From CAYYJM01 sp964471755 (lineage in GTDB: Bacteria > Planctomycetota > Planctomycetia > Gemmatales > Gemmataceae), in NCBI GenBank assembly GCA_964471755.1, contig CAYYJM010000288.1, positions 1-7,343 on the forward strand: 7,343 bases of DNA. Direction: 5' to 3'. The translations under genes were made by a program, and so were the position numbers. The notes under the pieces are model-generated. The model had not been told where the DNA came from. It worked only from the letters and a program-made list of their open reading frames with translations, and did no database searches. Shown here piece after piece: positions 1 to 6,313 of this stretch (position 1 is its first letter; every line of letters starts with the position of its first letter).

Positions 1-91
1 AGAGCAGGCCGATGAGGATGGCGATGATCGCGATCACCACCAGCAACTCGATCAACGTGAACCCCGATCGTGATGAGGATGTACGAGTCAA
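1..91 (-). CDS. Pilin-like prepilin N-terminus, probable DUF1559 family protein (5' end only)
   Basis: Reading leftward from a TTG at 91-89, the frame stays open to the window edge and encodes 30 residues. After a short basic, Ser-rich leader (TRTSSSRSG) comes GFTLIELLVVIAIIAILIGL, the textbook type IV pilin/pseudopilin N-terminus: the prepilin peptidase site after Gly10, Glu at position +5 of the mature protein, then a hydrophobic helix. In planctomycetes this N-terminus most often belongs to the very large DUF1559 family (N_methyl plus SBP_bac_10), which are secreted or surface proteins of unknown role. That family assignment is inference, because the diagnostic body lies outside the window. 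TTG is chosen as start because no ATG or GTG precedes the motif in frame, an in-frame stop lies just upstream at 107-109, and GAGGAG sits six bases before it. The peptide is too short to decide between DUF1559 and a true type II/IV pseudopilin. Confidence 0.85.
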   Translation of the reverse strand, partial: MTRTSSSRSGFTLIELLVVIAIIAILIGLL

Positions 92-592
92 GGGTGTCTC
101 CTCAAATCAACAGGAAGATGATATACATGAACGAACGAGAAGATGTTGATAAATGGAACCCATCCATCTATTCACATATCAGAATTCGTTCATCGAGCGT
201 CTCATGCTCGCGACTCGAAAAAACGACATAAAGCCAGTCTCTGACAGTACTTCAAATGAGAGAGCAACCGGCCAGAGAATGTTAGAAGGGAGAAGATTGC
301 GAGTCCACCTCCCCACTAATTCATGATGATAAAGAGCGGCACAATCTAACGTCAAGGAAAAATTCAAAATCTGAAGAATGTGGCGGAAGGATCTCATCAC
401 CTTCAACATGCTCGCCTGGTGGATGGGTGGGTTATCGTCTCGGGACAACCGTCTCTTTCGATCTTTTTCGCTGAATCGCTCGCGGTCTCCGGGTAATCTG
501 GAAGGTCGGGTGGATCGCAATAACGCCAGGACTGCCGACGTGGCTTCTGGGTCGGATCGGCATCCACGACTGAGGATCGAACCATTCTGTCG
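92..592. other. Divergent intergenic region, AT-richer than its surroundings
   Basis: This 501-base stretch lies between two genes that point away from each other, so promoters for both should lie in it. Bases up to about 400 are visibly richer in A and T than the coding DNA. I could not find a convincing -35/-10 pair on either strand. A 9-base inverted repeat, ATGAACGAA at 127-135 and TTCGTTCAT at 185-193, flanks 49 bases upstream of the pilin-like gene. A small hairpin candidate (CGAGC/GCTCG with a 7-base loop) follows at about 194-210. A 72-codon open frame at 378-596 ends exactly on the start of the phosphatase gene. It is Arg/Ser-rich, has no recognisable domain and only a weak ribosome site, so it is not called as a gene. 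Confidence 0.5.
98..103 (-). promoter_or_regulatory. Shine-Dalgarno site that fixes the TTG start of the pilin-like gene
   Basis: The minus strand reads GAGGAG here, six bases before the TTG at 91-89. It is a near-perfect anti-16S match at normal spacing, and is the main reason for accepting TTG as the start. Confidence 0.7.
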
Positions 593-1282
593 TTGAAATA
601 TACCCTCACGTTCACCCTGCTCGCCGTCGTCTTCCTCGGCGTTGGGCTGACGCTGGTTCCCCTCTCCCGGGTGTTGACGGTTCTGTTCGCCTACACGGCC
701 TTCTCGTTCTTGCTCCTGGCCAGCGCCTACGCCGGGCTCGGTGCGGGGATGCTGGGCAAGCGAAGCAACGGCAGGAGGCATCCGCTCGCCGGCCTCCTGT
801 TCGCGCCCTACTTTCTGCTCACCCGGCTGAGCTGGCACCTCGCCCGTTGGTCGAGCCGCGGCCCGATGTTTGGCCCGGCCGAGGGCCGCGTCTACTTCGG
901 TCGGCGGCTTTCGGAAGAGGAAGCGCGAGCCGGCGTCGCTCTGGGCTGGGTTGGCGTACTCGATCTGGCGGGAGAATTCACCGAAGTGACAGCATTGCGG
1001 AACCTGCCGCACTATCGATCGCTCTCTCTGCTCGACGCGACGGCTCCGACCAGAGAGGAGCTGGAGACGGCCGTCGCCTGGCTGCGCGAGACGACGGCCC
1101 TCGGTCCCGTCTACGTCCATTGTGCCGCGGGCCACGGCCGAACGGGCACGGTGGTGATTGCCTACCTGCTGGCGACCGGCCAGGTCGCCTCCGTCCGGGA
1201 GGGATTGGCCCGCCTGCGTGCCGTCCGACCGGGCGTGGGCCTCACCCGAGAACAACGTCGCCTTCTCGACACCATCAGATGA
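593..1282 (+). CDS. Membrane-anchored dual-specificity/tyrosine protein phosphatase
   Basis: A 229-residue protein with an N-terminal membrane part and a C-terminal cysteine phosphatase domain. Residues about 4-22 and 26-53 are two hydrophobic segments. A third hydrophobic stretch at about 64-80 precedes a basic/aromatic linker. The catalytic domain runs from about 93 to 229. Its signature HCAAGHGRTG has His176, the nucleophile Cys177 and the phosphate-binding Arg183 in the CX5R spacing of dual-specificity phosphatases (PF00782-like). Asp148 in LLDATAPT is placed as the likely general acid. The family removes phosphate from phosphotyrosine or phosphoserine/threonine, and some members act on phospholipids or RNA ends; the substrate here is unknown. 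The TTG start at 593 is chosen because it keeps the first membrane helix whole and the first in-frame ATG lies far inside, but no good Shine-Dalgarno precedes it (GAGGA is about 16 bases away). Its stop overlaps the convergent DUF1501 gene. A phosphatase call is safe; specificity and exact start are not. Confidence 0.88.
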   Translation: MKYTLTFTLLAVVFLGVGLTLVPLSRVLTVLFAYTAFSFLLLASAYAGLGAGMLGKRSNGRRHPLAGLLFAPYFLLTRLSWHLARWSSRGPMFGPAEGRVYFGRRLSEEEARAGVALGWVGVLDLAGEFTEVTALRNLPHYRSLSLLDATAPTREELETAVAWLRETTALGPVYVHCAAGHGRTGTVVIAYLLATGQVASVREGLARLRAVRPGVGLTREQRRLLDTIR

Positions 1283-2696
1283 TCTTCCCGATCGGCTCCG
1301 CCCCCTCGACGCCGACGAGCTTTTGATCCAGGCCGCCGTAGAAGTAGGACAGCTTGTTCGGATCGAGGCCGAGCTGGTTCAGGACCGTCGCGTGGACGTG
1401 CTTGACATGGAAGCGATCCTCGACCGCGGCCGAGCCGAGTTCGTCCGTCGCACCGACGCTGACGCCACCCTTGATGCCGCCGCCGGCCAGCCACATCGTG
1501 AAACCGAAGGCGTTGTGGTCACGGCCCGAGCCCTGGTTGTACTCCGCGGTCGGTTGTCGGCCAAATTCGCCGCCCCAGACGACGAGCGTCGAATCGAGCA
1601 GACCCCGCCGCTTGAGATCCTTCAGCAGGCCGGCGATCGGCTTGTCGGTGTCGCCGGCGTGCTTGCCGTGATTCTTGATCATGTCCGTGTGGGCGTCCCA
1701 GTTGTCGTCGTTGTGGGCACCACCCGAGTAGATCTGAATGAACCGCACGCCACGCTCGACGAGCCGACGCGCGAGCAGACACTTCCGGCCAAAATCCTCC
1801 GTCCGGGTGCCGTCGATGCCATACAGGTCGAGCGTCTCCTTCGTCTCCTTGCCGAAATCGACCGCCTCCGGCGCGTGCTGCTGCATCTTGAACGCCAGCT
1901 CGTACGAGGCGATGCGAGCGGCCAGTTCCGAGTTATCGGCGCGGGGCTGCTGATGCCGTTCGTTCTTCTCACGCAGCCGGTCGAGCAGGGTGCGCTGCGC
2001 TTCCAGGGTGACGCCCGGCGGCCGATCCAGGTTCAGAATCGGCGTCGCGTCCGCCTTGAGGACGACACCTTGATACGCCGCCGGCATGTAGCCCGACGAC
2101 CAGTTCTTCGATCCACTGATCGGGCCGCCCTTCCGGTCGAGCATGACGACGAAGCCAGGGAAATTCTCGTTGACGCTGCCCAGGCCGTAGGTCACCCAGG
2201 AGCCGAGTGCGGGATGGCCGCTCAGGATTCGCCCCGAATTCATCATCAGCATGGCCGAGCCGTGGATCGGCGACTCCGCGTACATGCTGTGCAGGAAGGC
2301 GATGTCATCGACGCAGGAGCCGACGTGCGGAAACAGGTCGCTGACCATCTTGCCGCACTGGCCGTACGGCTTGAACTGCCACTTCGGCCCGACAACGCGG
2401 CCCTGGTTCCGGTGGCCGCCCCGGCCAAACGTCTTGACCTGGATTGTCTTGCCGTCCAGCGGGTAGAGGTTCGGCTTGTAGTCGAAGGTATCGACGTGGC
2501 TCGGTCCACCGTACATGAACAGGAAGATGACCGACTTCGCCTTGCCGGCGAAGTGCGGTTTCTTCGGTGCCAGTGGATTGACGAACGGCGGAGCCTCATC
2601 GGCCGAGAGCAGCCCGGTCAGGGCGACCGAGCCGAAGCCGGCTCCGGTCTCCCAGAGGAATTCGCGACGGGTGCGACCACAGAACTGGCGGGTCAT
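1275..2696 (-). CDS. DUF1501 family protein with Tat-type signal
   Basis: A 473-residue DUF1501 protein (PF07394), a family related to sulfatases/alkaline phosphatases and greatly expanded in planctomycetes. No reaction has been established for it to my knowledge. The N-terminus has a twin-arginine motif, TRREFLW (Arg10-Arg11), followed by a weakly hydrophobic segment ending near ADEA (residue 35), so Tat export of a folded, perhaps metal-bearing protein is likely. Family landmarks are GGPSHVDTFDYKP (63-75), YAESPIHG (139-146), GGAHNDDNWDAHTD (325-338), VVWGGEFGRQP (372-382) and GRDHN (391-395). Their Asp, His and Glu residues are candidates for metal binding, as in the alkaline phosphatase superfamily. 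Length is normal and the frame intact. The ATG start is supported by AAGGAG eight bases upstream. It follows the PSCyt1/DUF1549 gene on the same strand, the usual planctomycete pairing. Its last 8 bases overlap the end of the convergent phosphatase gene. Confidence 0.95.
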   Translation of the reverse strand: MTRQFCGRTRREFLWETGAGFGSVALTGLLSADEAPPFVNPLAPKKPHFAGKAKSVIFLFMYGGPSHVDTFDYKPNLYPLDGKTIQVKTFGRGGHRNQGRVVGPKWQFKPYGQCGKMVSDLFPHVGSCVDDIAFLHSMYAESPIHGSAMLMMNSGRILSGHPALGSWVTYGLGSVNENFPGFVVMLDRKGGPISGSKNWSSGYMPAAYQGVVLKADATPILNLDRPPGVTLEAQRTLLDRLREKNERHQQPRADNSELAARIASYELAFKMQQHAPEAVDFGKETKETLDLYGIDGTRTEDFGRKCLLARRLVERGVRFIQIYSGGAHNDDNWDAHTDMIKNHGKHAGDTDKPIAGLLKDLKRRGLLDSTLVVWGGEFGRQPTAEYNQGSGRDHNAFGFTMWLAGGGIKGGVSVGATDELGSAAVEDRFHVKHVHATVLNQLGLDPNKLSYFYGGLDQKLVGVEGAEPIGKII

Positions 2697-2704
2697 CGAG
2701 AATG

Positions 2705-2710
2705 CTCCTT
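2705..2710 (-). promoter_or_regulatory. Shine-Dalgarno site of the DUF1501 gene
   Basis: The minus strand reads AAGGAG, eight bases before the ATG at 2696-2694. It lies outside the hairpin cluster, so translation of DUF1501 has its own accessible entry site even if the hairpins fold in the message. Confidence 0.7.
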
Positions 2711-2775
2711 CGGGCGGTTCGTATATTCTTCAGGCGAGTCCGGCGGCAGGCGAGCCCCCCACGAAAGTGGGGGGA

Positions 2776-2819
2776 GTTTCCGACGCGAAGACTCCCCCGG
2801 CTTTCGCCGGGGGCTCGCC
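2776..2819. repeat. 44-base direct repeat, copy 1
   Basis: Begins GTTTCCGACGCGAAGACT and ends GGGGGCTCGCC. It contains hairpin 2 of the cluster and is identical to copy 2, which starts 52 bases later. The two are separated by only 8 bases, which together with the internal palindrome argues for a local duplication of part of a palindromic unit. Confidence 0.95.
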
Positions 2820-2827
2820 TGTCGCCG

Positions 2828-2871
2828 GTTTCCGACGCGAAGACTCCCCCGGCTTTCGCCGGGGGCTCGCC
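2828..2871. repeat. 44-base direct repeat, copy 2
   Basis: Identical to copy 1 at all 44 positions and contains hairpin 3. It lies 15 bases beyond the stop codon of the upstream DUF1549 gene, so in the minus-strand message it is the first structure met after translation ends. It could protect or help define the 3' end of that coding segment; this is inference. Confidence 0.95.
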
Positions 2872-2886
2872 ATAACGGTGAGTCTC

Positions 2887-5379
2887 TCAATCCAGATACG
2901 CGAACTCGTTCGCGTTCAGCACGAGCAGGCAGTACTGCTTCAGGGCGGCGTCGGCGCTCAGACCGTGCGTCGCCTTCATCTTCTCGATGAAGGCGACATC
3001 TGCCTTCACCTCGTCGTCCTTCGCCTGACGACTCGTTGTCAGCAGGATCGCCCGGCGTACCTGAGCGTCCAGGCCCTGAGGAGCCTCCTTCTTCAGACGC
3101 TCGGCCAGGAAGCCGGCCTGCTCGTTGGTGAAGTCGCCGTTCAGCAGGCCCAGCGACTGCGTCGGCACCGTCGTCGTGTAGCGTACCGGACACGATGTAT
3201 CAGTGTCGGCCTGGTCGTGGCTGGACAGGATCGGAACCCGCAGCGATCGCTTGACGTGGGCGTAGATGCTGCGCCGACTCGCTTGCTCGGGCGTCGCACT
3301 GCCCCAGCCCTCGCCGGGTCGGGACTGCCCCGCCTTGACCTCCTGCGGAATCGGCGGATAGACACTCGGCCCGAACATCTCACGGTTCAGCCGACCACTG
3401 ACGGCCAGGATGCCATCGCGCAGCTCCTCGGCCGTCAGGCGGCGCATCGGATAGCGCCACCAGAGTTGATTGTCCGGGTCGATCTTCAGTCCGTCGGCCC
3501 GGCTGGTCGCGGCCTGGCGGTAGGTGTCCGACAGGAGGATGAGCCGGTGCATTCGCTTCAGCGTCCAGCCGCCCTCGCGGAGTTCGCAGGCCAGCCAGTC
3601 GAGCAGTTCCGGGTGCGTCGGCGGCGTGCCGAACTGGCCGAAGTCGTTGCTCGACGCGACGATGCCCCGGCCGAAATGGTGCTGCCAGAGCCGATTGGCC
3701 ATCACCCGGGCCGGGAGCGGATTCTCCTTGCTCACGAGCCAGTCGGCCAGGGCCGTACGCCGACCACTCGCCCGGCCGATGGGCTGGATCTTCGGATCAG
3801 GGAACCCGAGTACGGCCGGGAAGCCCGGCTCGACCTTCGCCGCCGGAGAGTGGACGCTGCCACGAACCAGAACGTGCGTCGCCGGCGGCTGCGTCAGAGG
3901 GTTGTTGACCGACAGGGCCAGCTCGCGGCCGGGCGGTTCCGGCTTCTTCTTCAACCGCATCACCTCGGCCCGGTGCTGCTCGTAGATCTTCGCCTCATCG
4001 GGTTTGAGAAACTGCTTCAGCTTCCGAGCGATGACCGCTGGCCGATCAGGCCCCTCGCTGGCGCGCTGGTCCTCGGCCGGCATCCGCAGGATCACCTCGT
4101 TCTCGATCTTCTCCATCGTCTTCTTCAACTCGGCGATGCGAGTCTCGCGAACCTGGAGGTCGGCCTCGTAAATCGCGCGGGCGTCCGGCGGCGTGACGTC
4201 GGACATGCTATTCGACGAGCGCGGATTGCGGTCATTGCTGAATCGCGGGATGTCCACGAAGAAGGCGAGTAGACGATAGTAGTCCGCCTGCGGGATCGGA
4301 TCGATCTTGTGATCGTGGCAGCGGGCGCAGTTCATCGTCATGCCGAGGAAGGCCTGGCCCGTCGTCGCCACGATGTCGTCGTAGTCGTCGTAGAGCGCCT
4401 GCTGGCGATCGACCGGCTCGTCGTCCCAGGTGCCGAGACGGTAGTAGCCGGTGGCGATGATCGCGTCGGCGTTCCACGGCGTCAGCTCGTCGCCGGCGAT
4501 CTGCTCGCGGACGAAGCGATCGTACGGCTTGTCGGCGTTGAAGCTCCGGATGACGTAATCGCGATACCGCCAGGCGAACGGCTTGGGGCCATCGCGTTCG
4601 TAGCCGTTGGTCTCGGCGTAGCGAACGAGATCGAGCCAGTGTCGGCCCCACTTCTCGCCGTGGTGTGGCGATTCGAGCAGACGCTCGACCAGGGCCTCGT
4701 ACGCTTTCGGGCTCGGGTCGGCGACGAAGGCGGCGACCTCCTCCGGCGTCGGCGGCAGGCCGATCAGGTCGTACGTCACCCGGCGGATGAGGGCGACCGG
4801 ATCGGCCGGCGCGTTCAGGGCCAGCCCCTTCGCGGCAAGTTTCGCCCGGACGAAGGCGTCGATCGGGTTGCCGCCCTTCGCTTCCGGCACCGTCGGCCGG
4901 GTGAGCGGGCGATACGCCCAGTAGTTGCGCGATTCGGGCGTGACGACGCCGCCCTTGTGCTTCGGCTGCTGGACGACGGCCTTGCCACCGGGATAGGGCA
5001 GGCCGGCCTTGACCCACTTGACGAGTGTGGCGATATCCTTCTCGGCGAGCTTGCCGCGTGGCGGCATGCGCAGGTCGTCGGTGAAGTGGAGCGCCTTCAG
5101 GAGCAGGCTGGCGTCGTGATTCTTGAGATCGACTGCCGGGCCGGTGTCACCGCCCTTGAGGATCTCGTCGCGGCTGGTCAGGCGAAGGCCGCCACGGAGC
5201 TTCTCGCCCTCGCCGTGGCACTTCAAACAGTGTGCCTTGAGCAGCGGTTTCACGTCCTTCTCAAAGAAGGCATTCTGCTCCGGAGTGAACGTCGGCGTGG
5301 TGGGAGTCTGGGCCAGGGTGCCGACACCGAGAACGGTCAGGGTGAGAAGAGCAAGAAGGAGGGATCGTCGTCGCTTCAT
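2887..5379 (-). CDS. PSCyt1-DUF1549-DUF1553 planctomycete cytochrome-like protein
   Basis: An 830-residue exported protein with the three-part planctomycete architecture. Residues 1-23 are a Sec signal (MKRRR, a Leu-rich core, then an Ala-Gln cleavage region). PSCyt1 (PF07635) covers about 37-130, with haem-c motif CLKCH at 51-55 and MPPR at 105-108, where Met105 could be the axial ligand. DUF1549 (PF07583) covers about 172-380 and includes RRVTYDLIGLPPTPEE (199-214), WLDLVRYAETNGYERD (248-263) and a second CxxCH, CARCH, at 351-355. A charged, probably helical linker (about 400-480) leads to DUF1553 (PF07587, about 535-790) with NRLWQHHFGRGIV (562-574), FGTPPTHPELLDWLA (583-597) and RLTAEELRD (647-655). 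The reaction is not established; an extracytoplasmic redox or degradative role with the DUF1501 partner is the usual guess. The frame stays open back to 5559, but the start at 5379 is preferred: GGGAG lies eight bases before it and a signal peptide begins there. Confidence 0.95.
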   Translation of the reverse strand: MKRRRSLLLALLTLTVLGVGTLAQTPTTPTFTPEQNAFFEKDVKPLLKAHCLKCHGEGEKLRGGLRLTSRDEILKGGDTGPAVDLKNHDASLLLKALHFTDDLRMPPRGKLAEKDIATLVKWVKAGLPYPGGKAVVQQPKHKGGVVTPESRNYWAYRPLTRPTVPEAKGGNPIDAFVRAKLAAKGLALNAPADPVALIRRVTYDLIGLPPTPEEVAAFVADPSPKAYEALVERLLESPHHGEKWGRHWLDLVRYAETNGYERDGPKPFAWRYRDYVIRSFNADKPYDRFVREQIAGDELTPWNADAIIATGYYRLGTWDDEPVDRQQALYDDYDDIVATTGQAFLGMTMNCARCHDHKIDPIPQADYYRLLAFFVDIPRFSNDRNPRSSNSMSDVTPPDARAIYEADLQVRETRIAELKKTMEKIENEVILRMPAEDQRASEGPDRPAVIARKLKQFLKPDEAKIYEQHRAEVMRLKKKPEPPGRELALSVNNPLTQPPATHVLVRGSVHSPAAKVEPGFPAVLGFPDPKIQPIGRASGRRTALADWLVSKENPLPARVMANRLWQHHFGRGIVASSNDFGQFGTPPTHPELLDWLACELREGGWTLKRMHRLILLSDTYRQAATSRADGLKIDPDNQLWWRYPMRRLTAEELRDGILAVSGRLNREMFGPSVYPPIPQEVKAGQSRPGEGWGSATPEQASRRSIYAHVKRSLRVPILSSHDQADTDTSCPVRYTTTVPTQSLGLLNGDFTNEQAGFLAERLKKEAPQGLDAQVRRAILLTTSRQAKDDEVKADVAFIEKMKATHGLSADAALKQYCLLVLNANEFAYLD

Positions 5380-5588
5380 CCAGCAAACTCCCGCGTGGTG
5401 AACATCCGATGCCGGCAGGTTAGGCCGTGCGGACTCGGCCCGACCTACATCTTGCCACTTTGTTCCCTCCCGGTCCAGCCTCTGAAGCAAAACTTCTCGG
5501 CGGAAATCGAAACGAAAGCGTTTCGCCGGGCGGATCGGCCGAGTAAGCTGAAGGGCCATTCCCGAGCCGGAGGAAAGGAGCGCAGACC
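5380..5588. promoter_or_regulatory. Divergent promoter region with a short perfect palindrome
   Basis: This 209-base gap lies between the minus-strand cytochrome-like gene and the plus-strand HEAT-like gene, and must hold promoters for both. The clearest signal is CGAAACG-AAAG-CGTTTCG at 5508-5525, a perfect 7-bp inverted repeat with a 4-base spacer, about 63 bases before the plus-strand start and about 130 before the minus-strand start. It could be an operator or a 5' leader hairpin. A weaker stem, GGCCG/CGGCC with an 8-base loop, lies at about 5423-5440. I could not place a trustworthy -35/-10 pair on either strand. GGAGGAAAGGAG just before 5581 is the ribosome site of the HEAT-like gene. 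Confidence 0.5.
5388..5392 (-). promoter_or_regulatory. Shine-Dalgarno site that decides the start of the cytochrome-like gene
   Basis: The minus strand reads GGGAG eight bases before the ATG at 5379-5377. It favours this internal Met, directly followed by a signal peptide, over the upstream in-frame ATG at 5559, which would add 60 residues and bury the signal peptide. Confidence 0.65.
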
Positions 5589-6287
5589 ATGTTCACGACC
5601 ACGCTGAAGACCGTCGGGGCCGTCCTGCTGACCCTGGTGGCTAGTACCGCGCTGCAAGGTCAGTCACCCGCCCTGGAGAAACTGTGGGCCGATCTGGCCG
5701 ACCGGGACGAGACACAGGCCACCCGCGCCGCTCTCAAGCTGGCCGCGATGCCGAAGGAAGCCCTCGTCCTGCTCCGGCAGAAACTTCGGCCGGTCAAGTT
5801 GAGCGCGGAACGCTTCCAGGCCCTGCTGAAACAACTCGACGCCGATGAGTTCGAGACCCGCGACGCCGCCCACAAGGAACTCGAGTATCATGGCCGGACG
5901 ATCCGCACGCGAATGCAACAAACCCTGGAGGGCATGGTGTCGCCCGAGGTGCGGAACCACCTCAACCAGTTGATCGAGGCTTCGTACAATGACGATCCGC
6001 TCCCCCCGCCGCCGAAGCCGATCAACCCGCGTGCCGGCATCTCGATCACGACGGTCGGCGGCCAGCGCATCATCAAGATTGGCGGCCAGCAGATCGACCT
6101 GAACCCGAAGGTGATCGAGAAACGCGGCCCACAGCCGGCCTGGATCCAGGCCGCCCGGGCGGTCGCCATCCTGGAACACCTGGACAGCTCCGAGGCCAGG
6201 GAGTTGCTGCGCTCCCTGGCCGCCGGCGAGGCCGACGCCCTGCCGACGAAGGCCGCCACCGCGGCGCTGGGCCGACTGGGGAAGTAA
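5589..6287 (+). CDS. Secreted HEAT-like protein resembling the C-terminal tail of planctomycete WD40 proteins
   Basis: A 232-residue protein with an N-terminal signal peptide (about 1-24, core VGAVLLTLVASTAL, no lipobox Cys). The body is mostly amphipathic helix: LEKLWADLADRDETQATRAA (29-48), MPKEALVLLRQKLRP (54-68), LLKQLDADEFETRDAAHKEL (79-98), then after a gap WIQAARAVAILEHLDSSEAR (185-204), ELLRSLAAGEADALPTKAA (205-223). I recognise this pattern as the helical module that commonly ends planctomycete WD40-repeat proteins; here it stands alone with its own signal peptide. Residues about 136-181 are an odd insert: a Pro run (PPPPKP) and a short beta-like segment in which GGQRIIKIGGQQI nearly repeats itself. 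The ATG has GGAG eight bases upstream. The stop is 26 bases before the kinase start, so the two are probably co-transcribed. A scaffold or ligand-binding role outside the cytoplasm is inference; no catalytic motif is visible. Confidence 0.8.
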   Translation: MFTTTLKTVGAVLLTLVASTALQGQSPALEKLWADLADRDETQATRAALKLAAMPKEALVLLRQKLRPVKLSAERFQALLKQLDADEFETRDAAHKELEYHGRTIRTRMQQTLEGMVSPEVRNHLNQLIEASYNDDPLPPPPKPINPRAGISITTVGGQRIIKIGGQQIDLNPKVIEKRGPQPAWIQAARAVAILEHLDSSEARELLRSLAAGEADALPTKAATAALGRLGK

Positions 6288-6313
6288 CCGCCGCGCCCGG
6301 ACGGAGGATTGCC

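Larger units (their letters stand above)
2740..2871. repeat. REP-like palindromic element: three GC-rich hairpins with a 44-base direct repeat
   Basis: This block fills most of the gap between the DUF1549 and DUF1501 genes. Three 8-bp stems with 4-base loops are visible: CCCCCCAC/GTGGGGGG around GAAA (2755-2774), and CCCCCGGC/GCCGGGGG around TTTC at 2794-2813 and again at 2846-2865. Read on the minus strand the last two also have GAAA loops, so the first hairpin is inverted relative to the others. Bases 2776-2819 and 2828-2871 are an identical 44-base direct repeat. In addition 2740-2759 is complementary to 2809-2828 at 19 of 20 positions, so 2740-2828 is one large imperfect inverted repeat. 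The first stem differs from the others at two positions on each arm, and the changes compensate. There is no T-run after any stem, so a Rho-independent terminator is unlikely. It resembles REP/BIME-type dispersed palindromes; that it is dispersed in the genome is inference. Confidence 0.9.

Noticed and set aside
179..1255. 358-codon minus-strand open frame over the phosphatase gene
   Set aside because: Most of it is the low-complexity Arg/Gln/Glu-rich antisense of the phosphatase, and the rest covers intergenic DNA. No ribosome site or domain is seen.
2755..2865. Hairpins as Rho-independent terminators
   Set aside because: The stems are strong, but neither strand has a T-run after any of them.
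2776..2871. Repeat block as a CRISPR remnant
   Set aside because: Only two repeats separated by 8 bases, each with a strong internal palindrome. There is no spacer-length interval and no cas gene.
2693..3193. 166-codon minus-strand frame spanning the hairpin repeats
   Set aside because: It is a shifted frame within the end of the DUF1553 domain that continues through the repeats. Its Arg/Gly-rich sequence comes from translating the palindromes.
1158..4272. Long plus-strand open frames (1158-2990 and 2515-4272) opposite the DUF1501 and DUF1549 genes
   Set aside because: They are antisense shadows in GC-rich DNA: Arg/Val/Leu-rich, without domains, and wholly opposite genes of recognised families. 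They also read straight through the hairpin repeats.
5380..5559. N-terminal extension of the cytochrome-like protein to the ATG at 5559
   Set aside because: It would put 60 charged residues before a clear signal peptide, and the internal start at 5379 has a well-placed GGGAG.
4309..5607. 432-codon plus-strand open frame
   Set aside because: It is antisense to the PSCyt1/DUF1549 coding sequence and runs through the divergent promoter into the HEAT-like gene start. No domain is visible.
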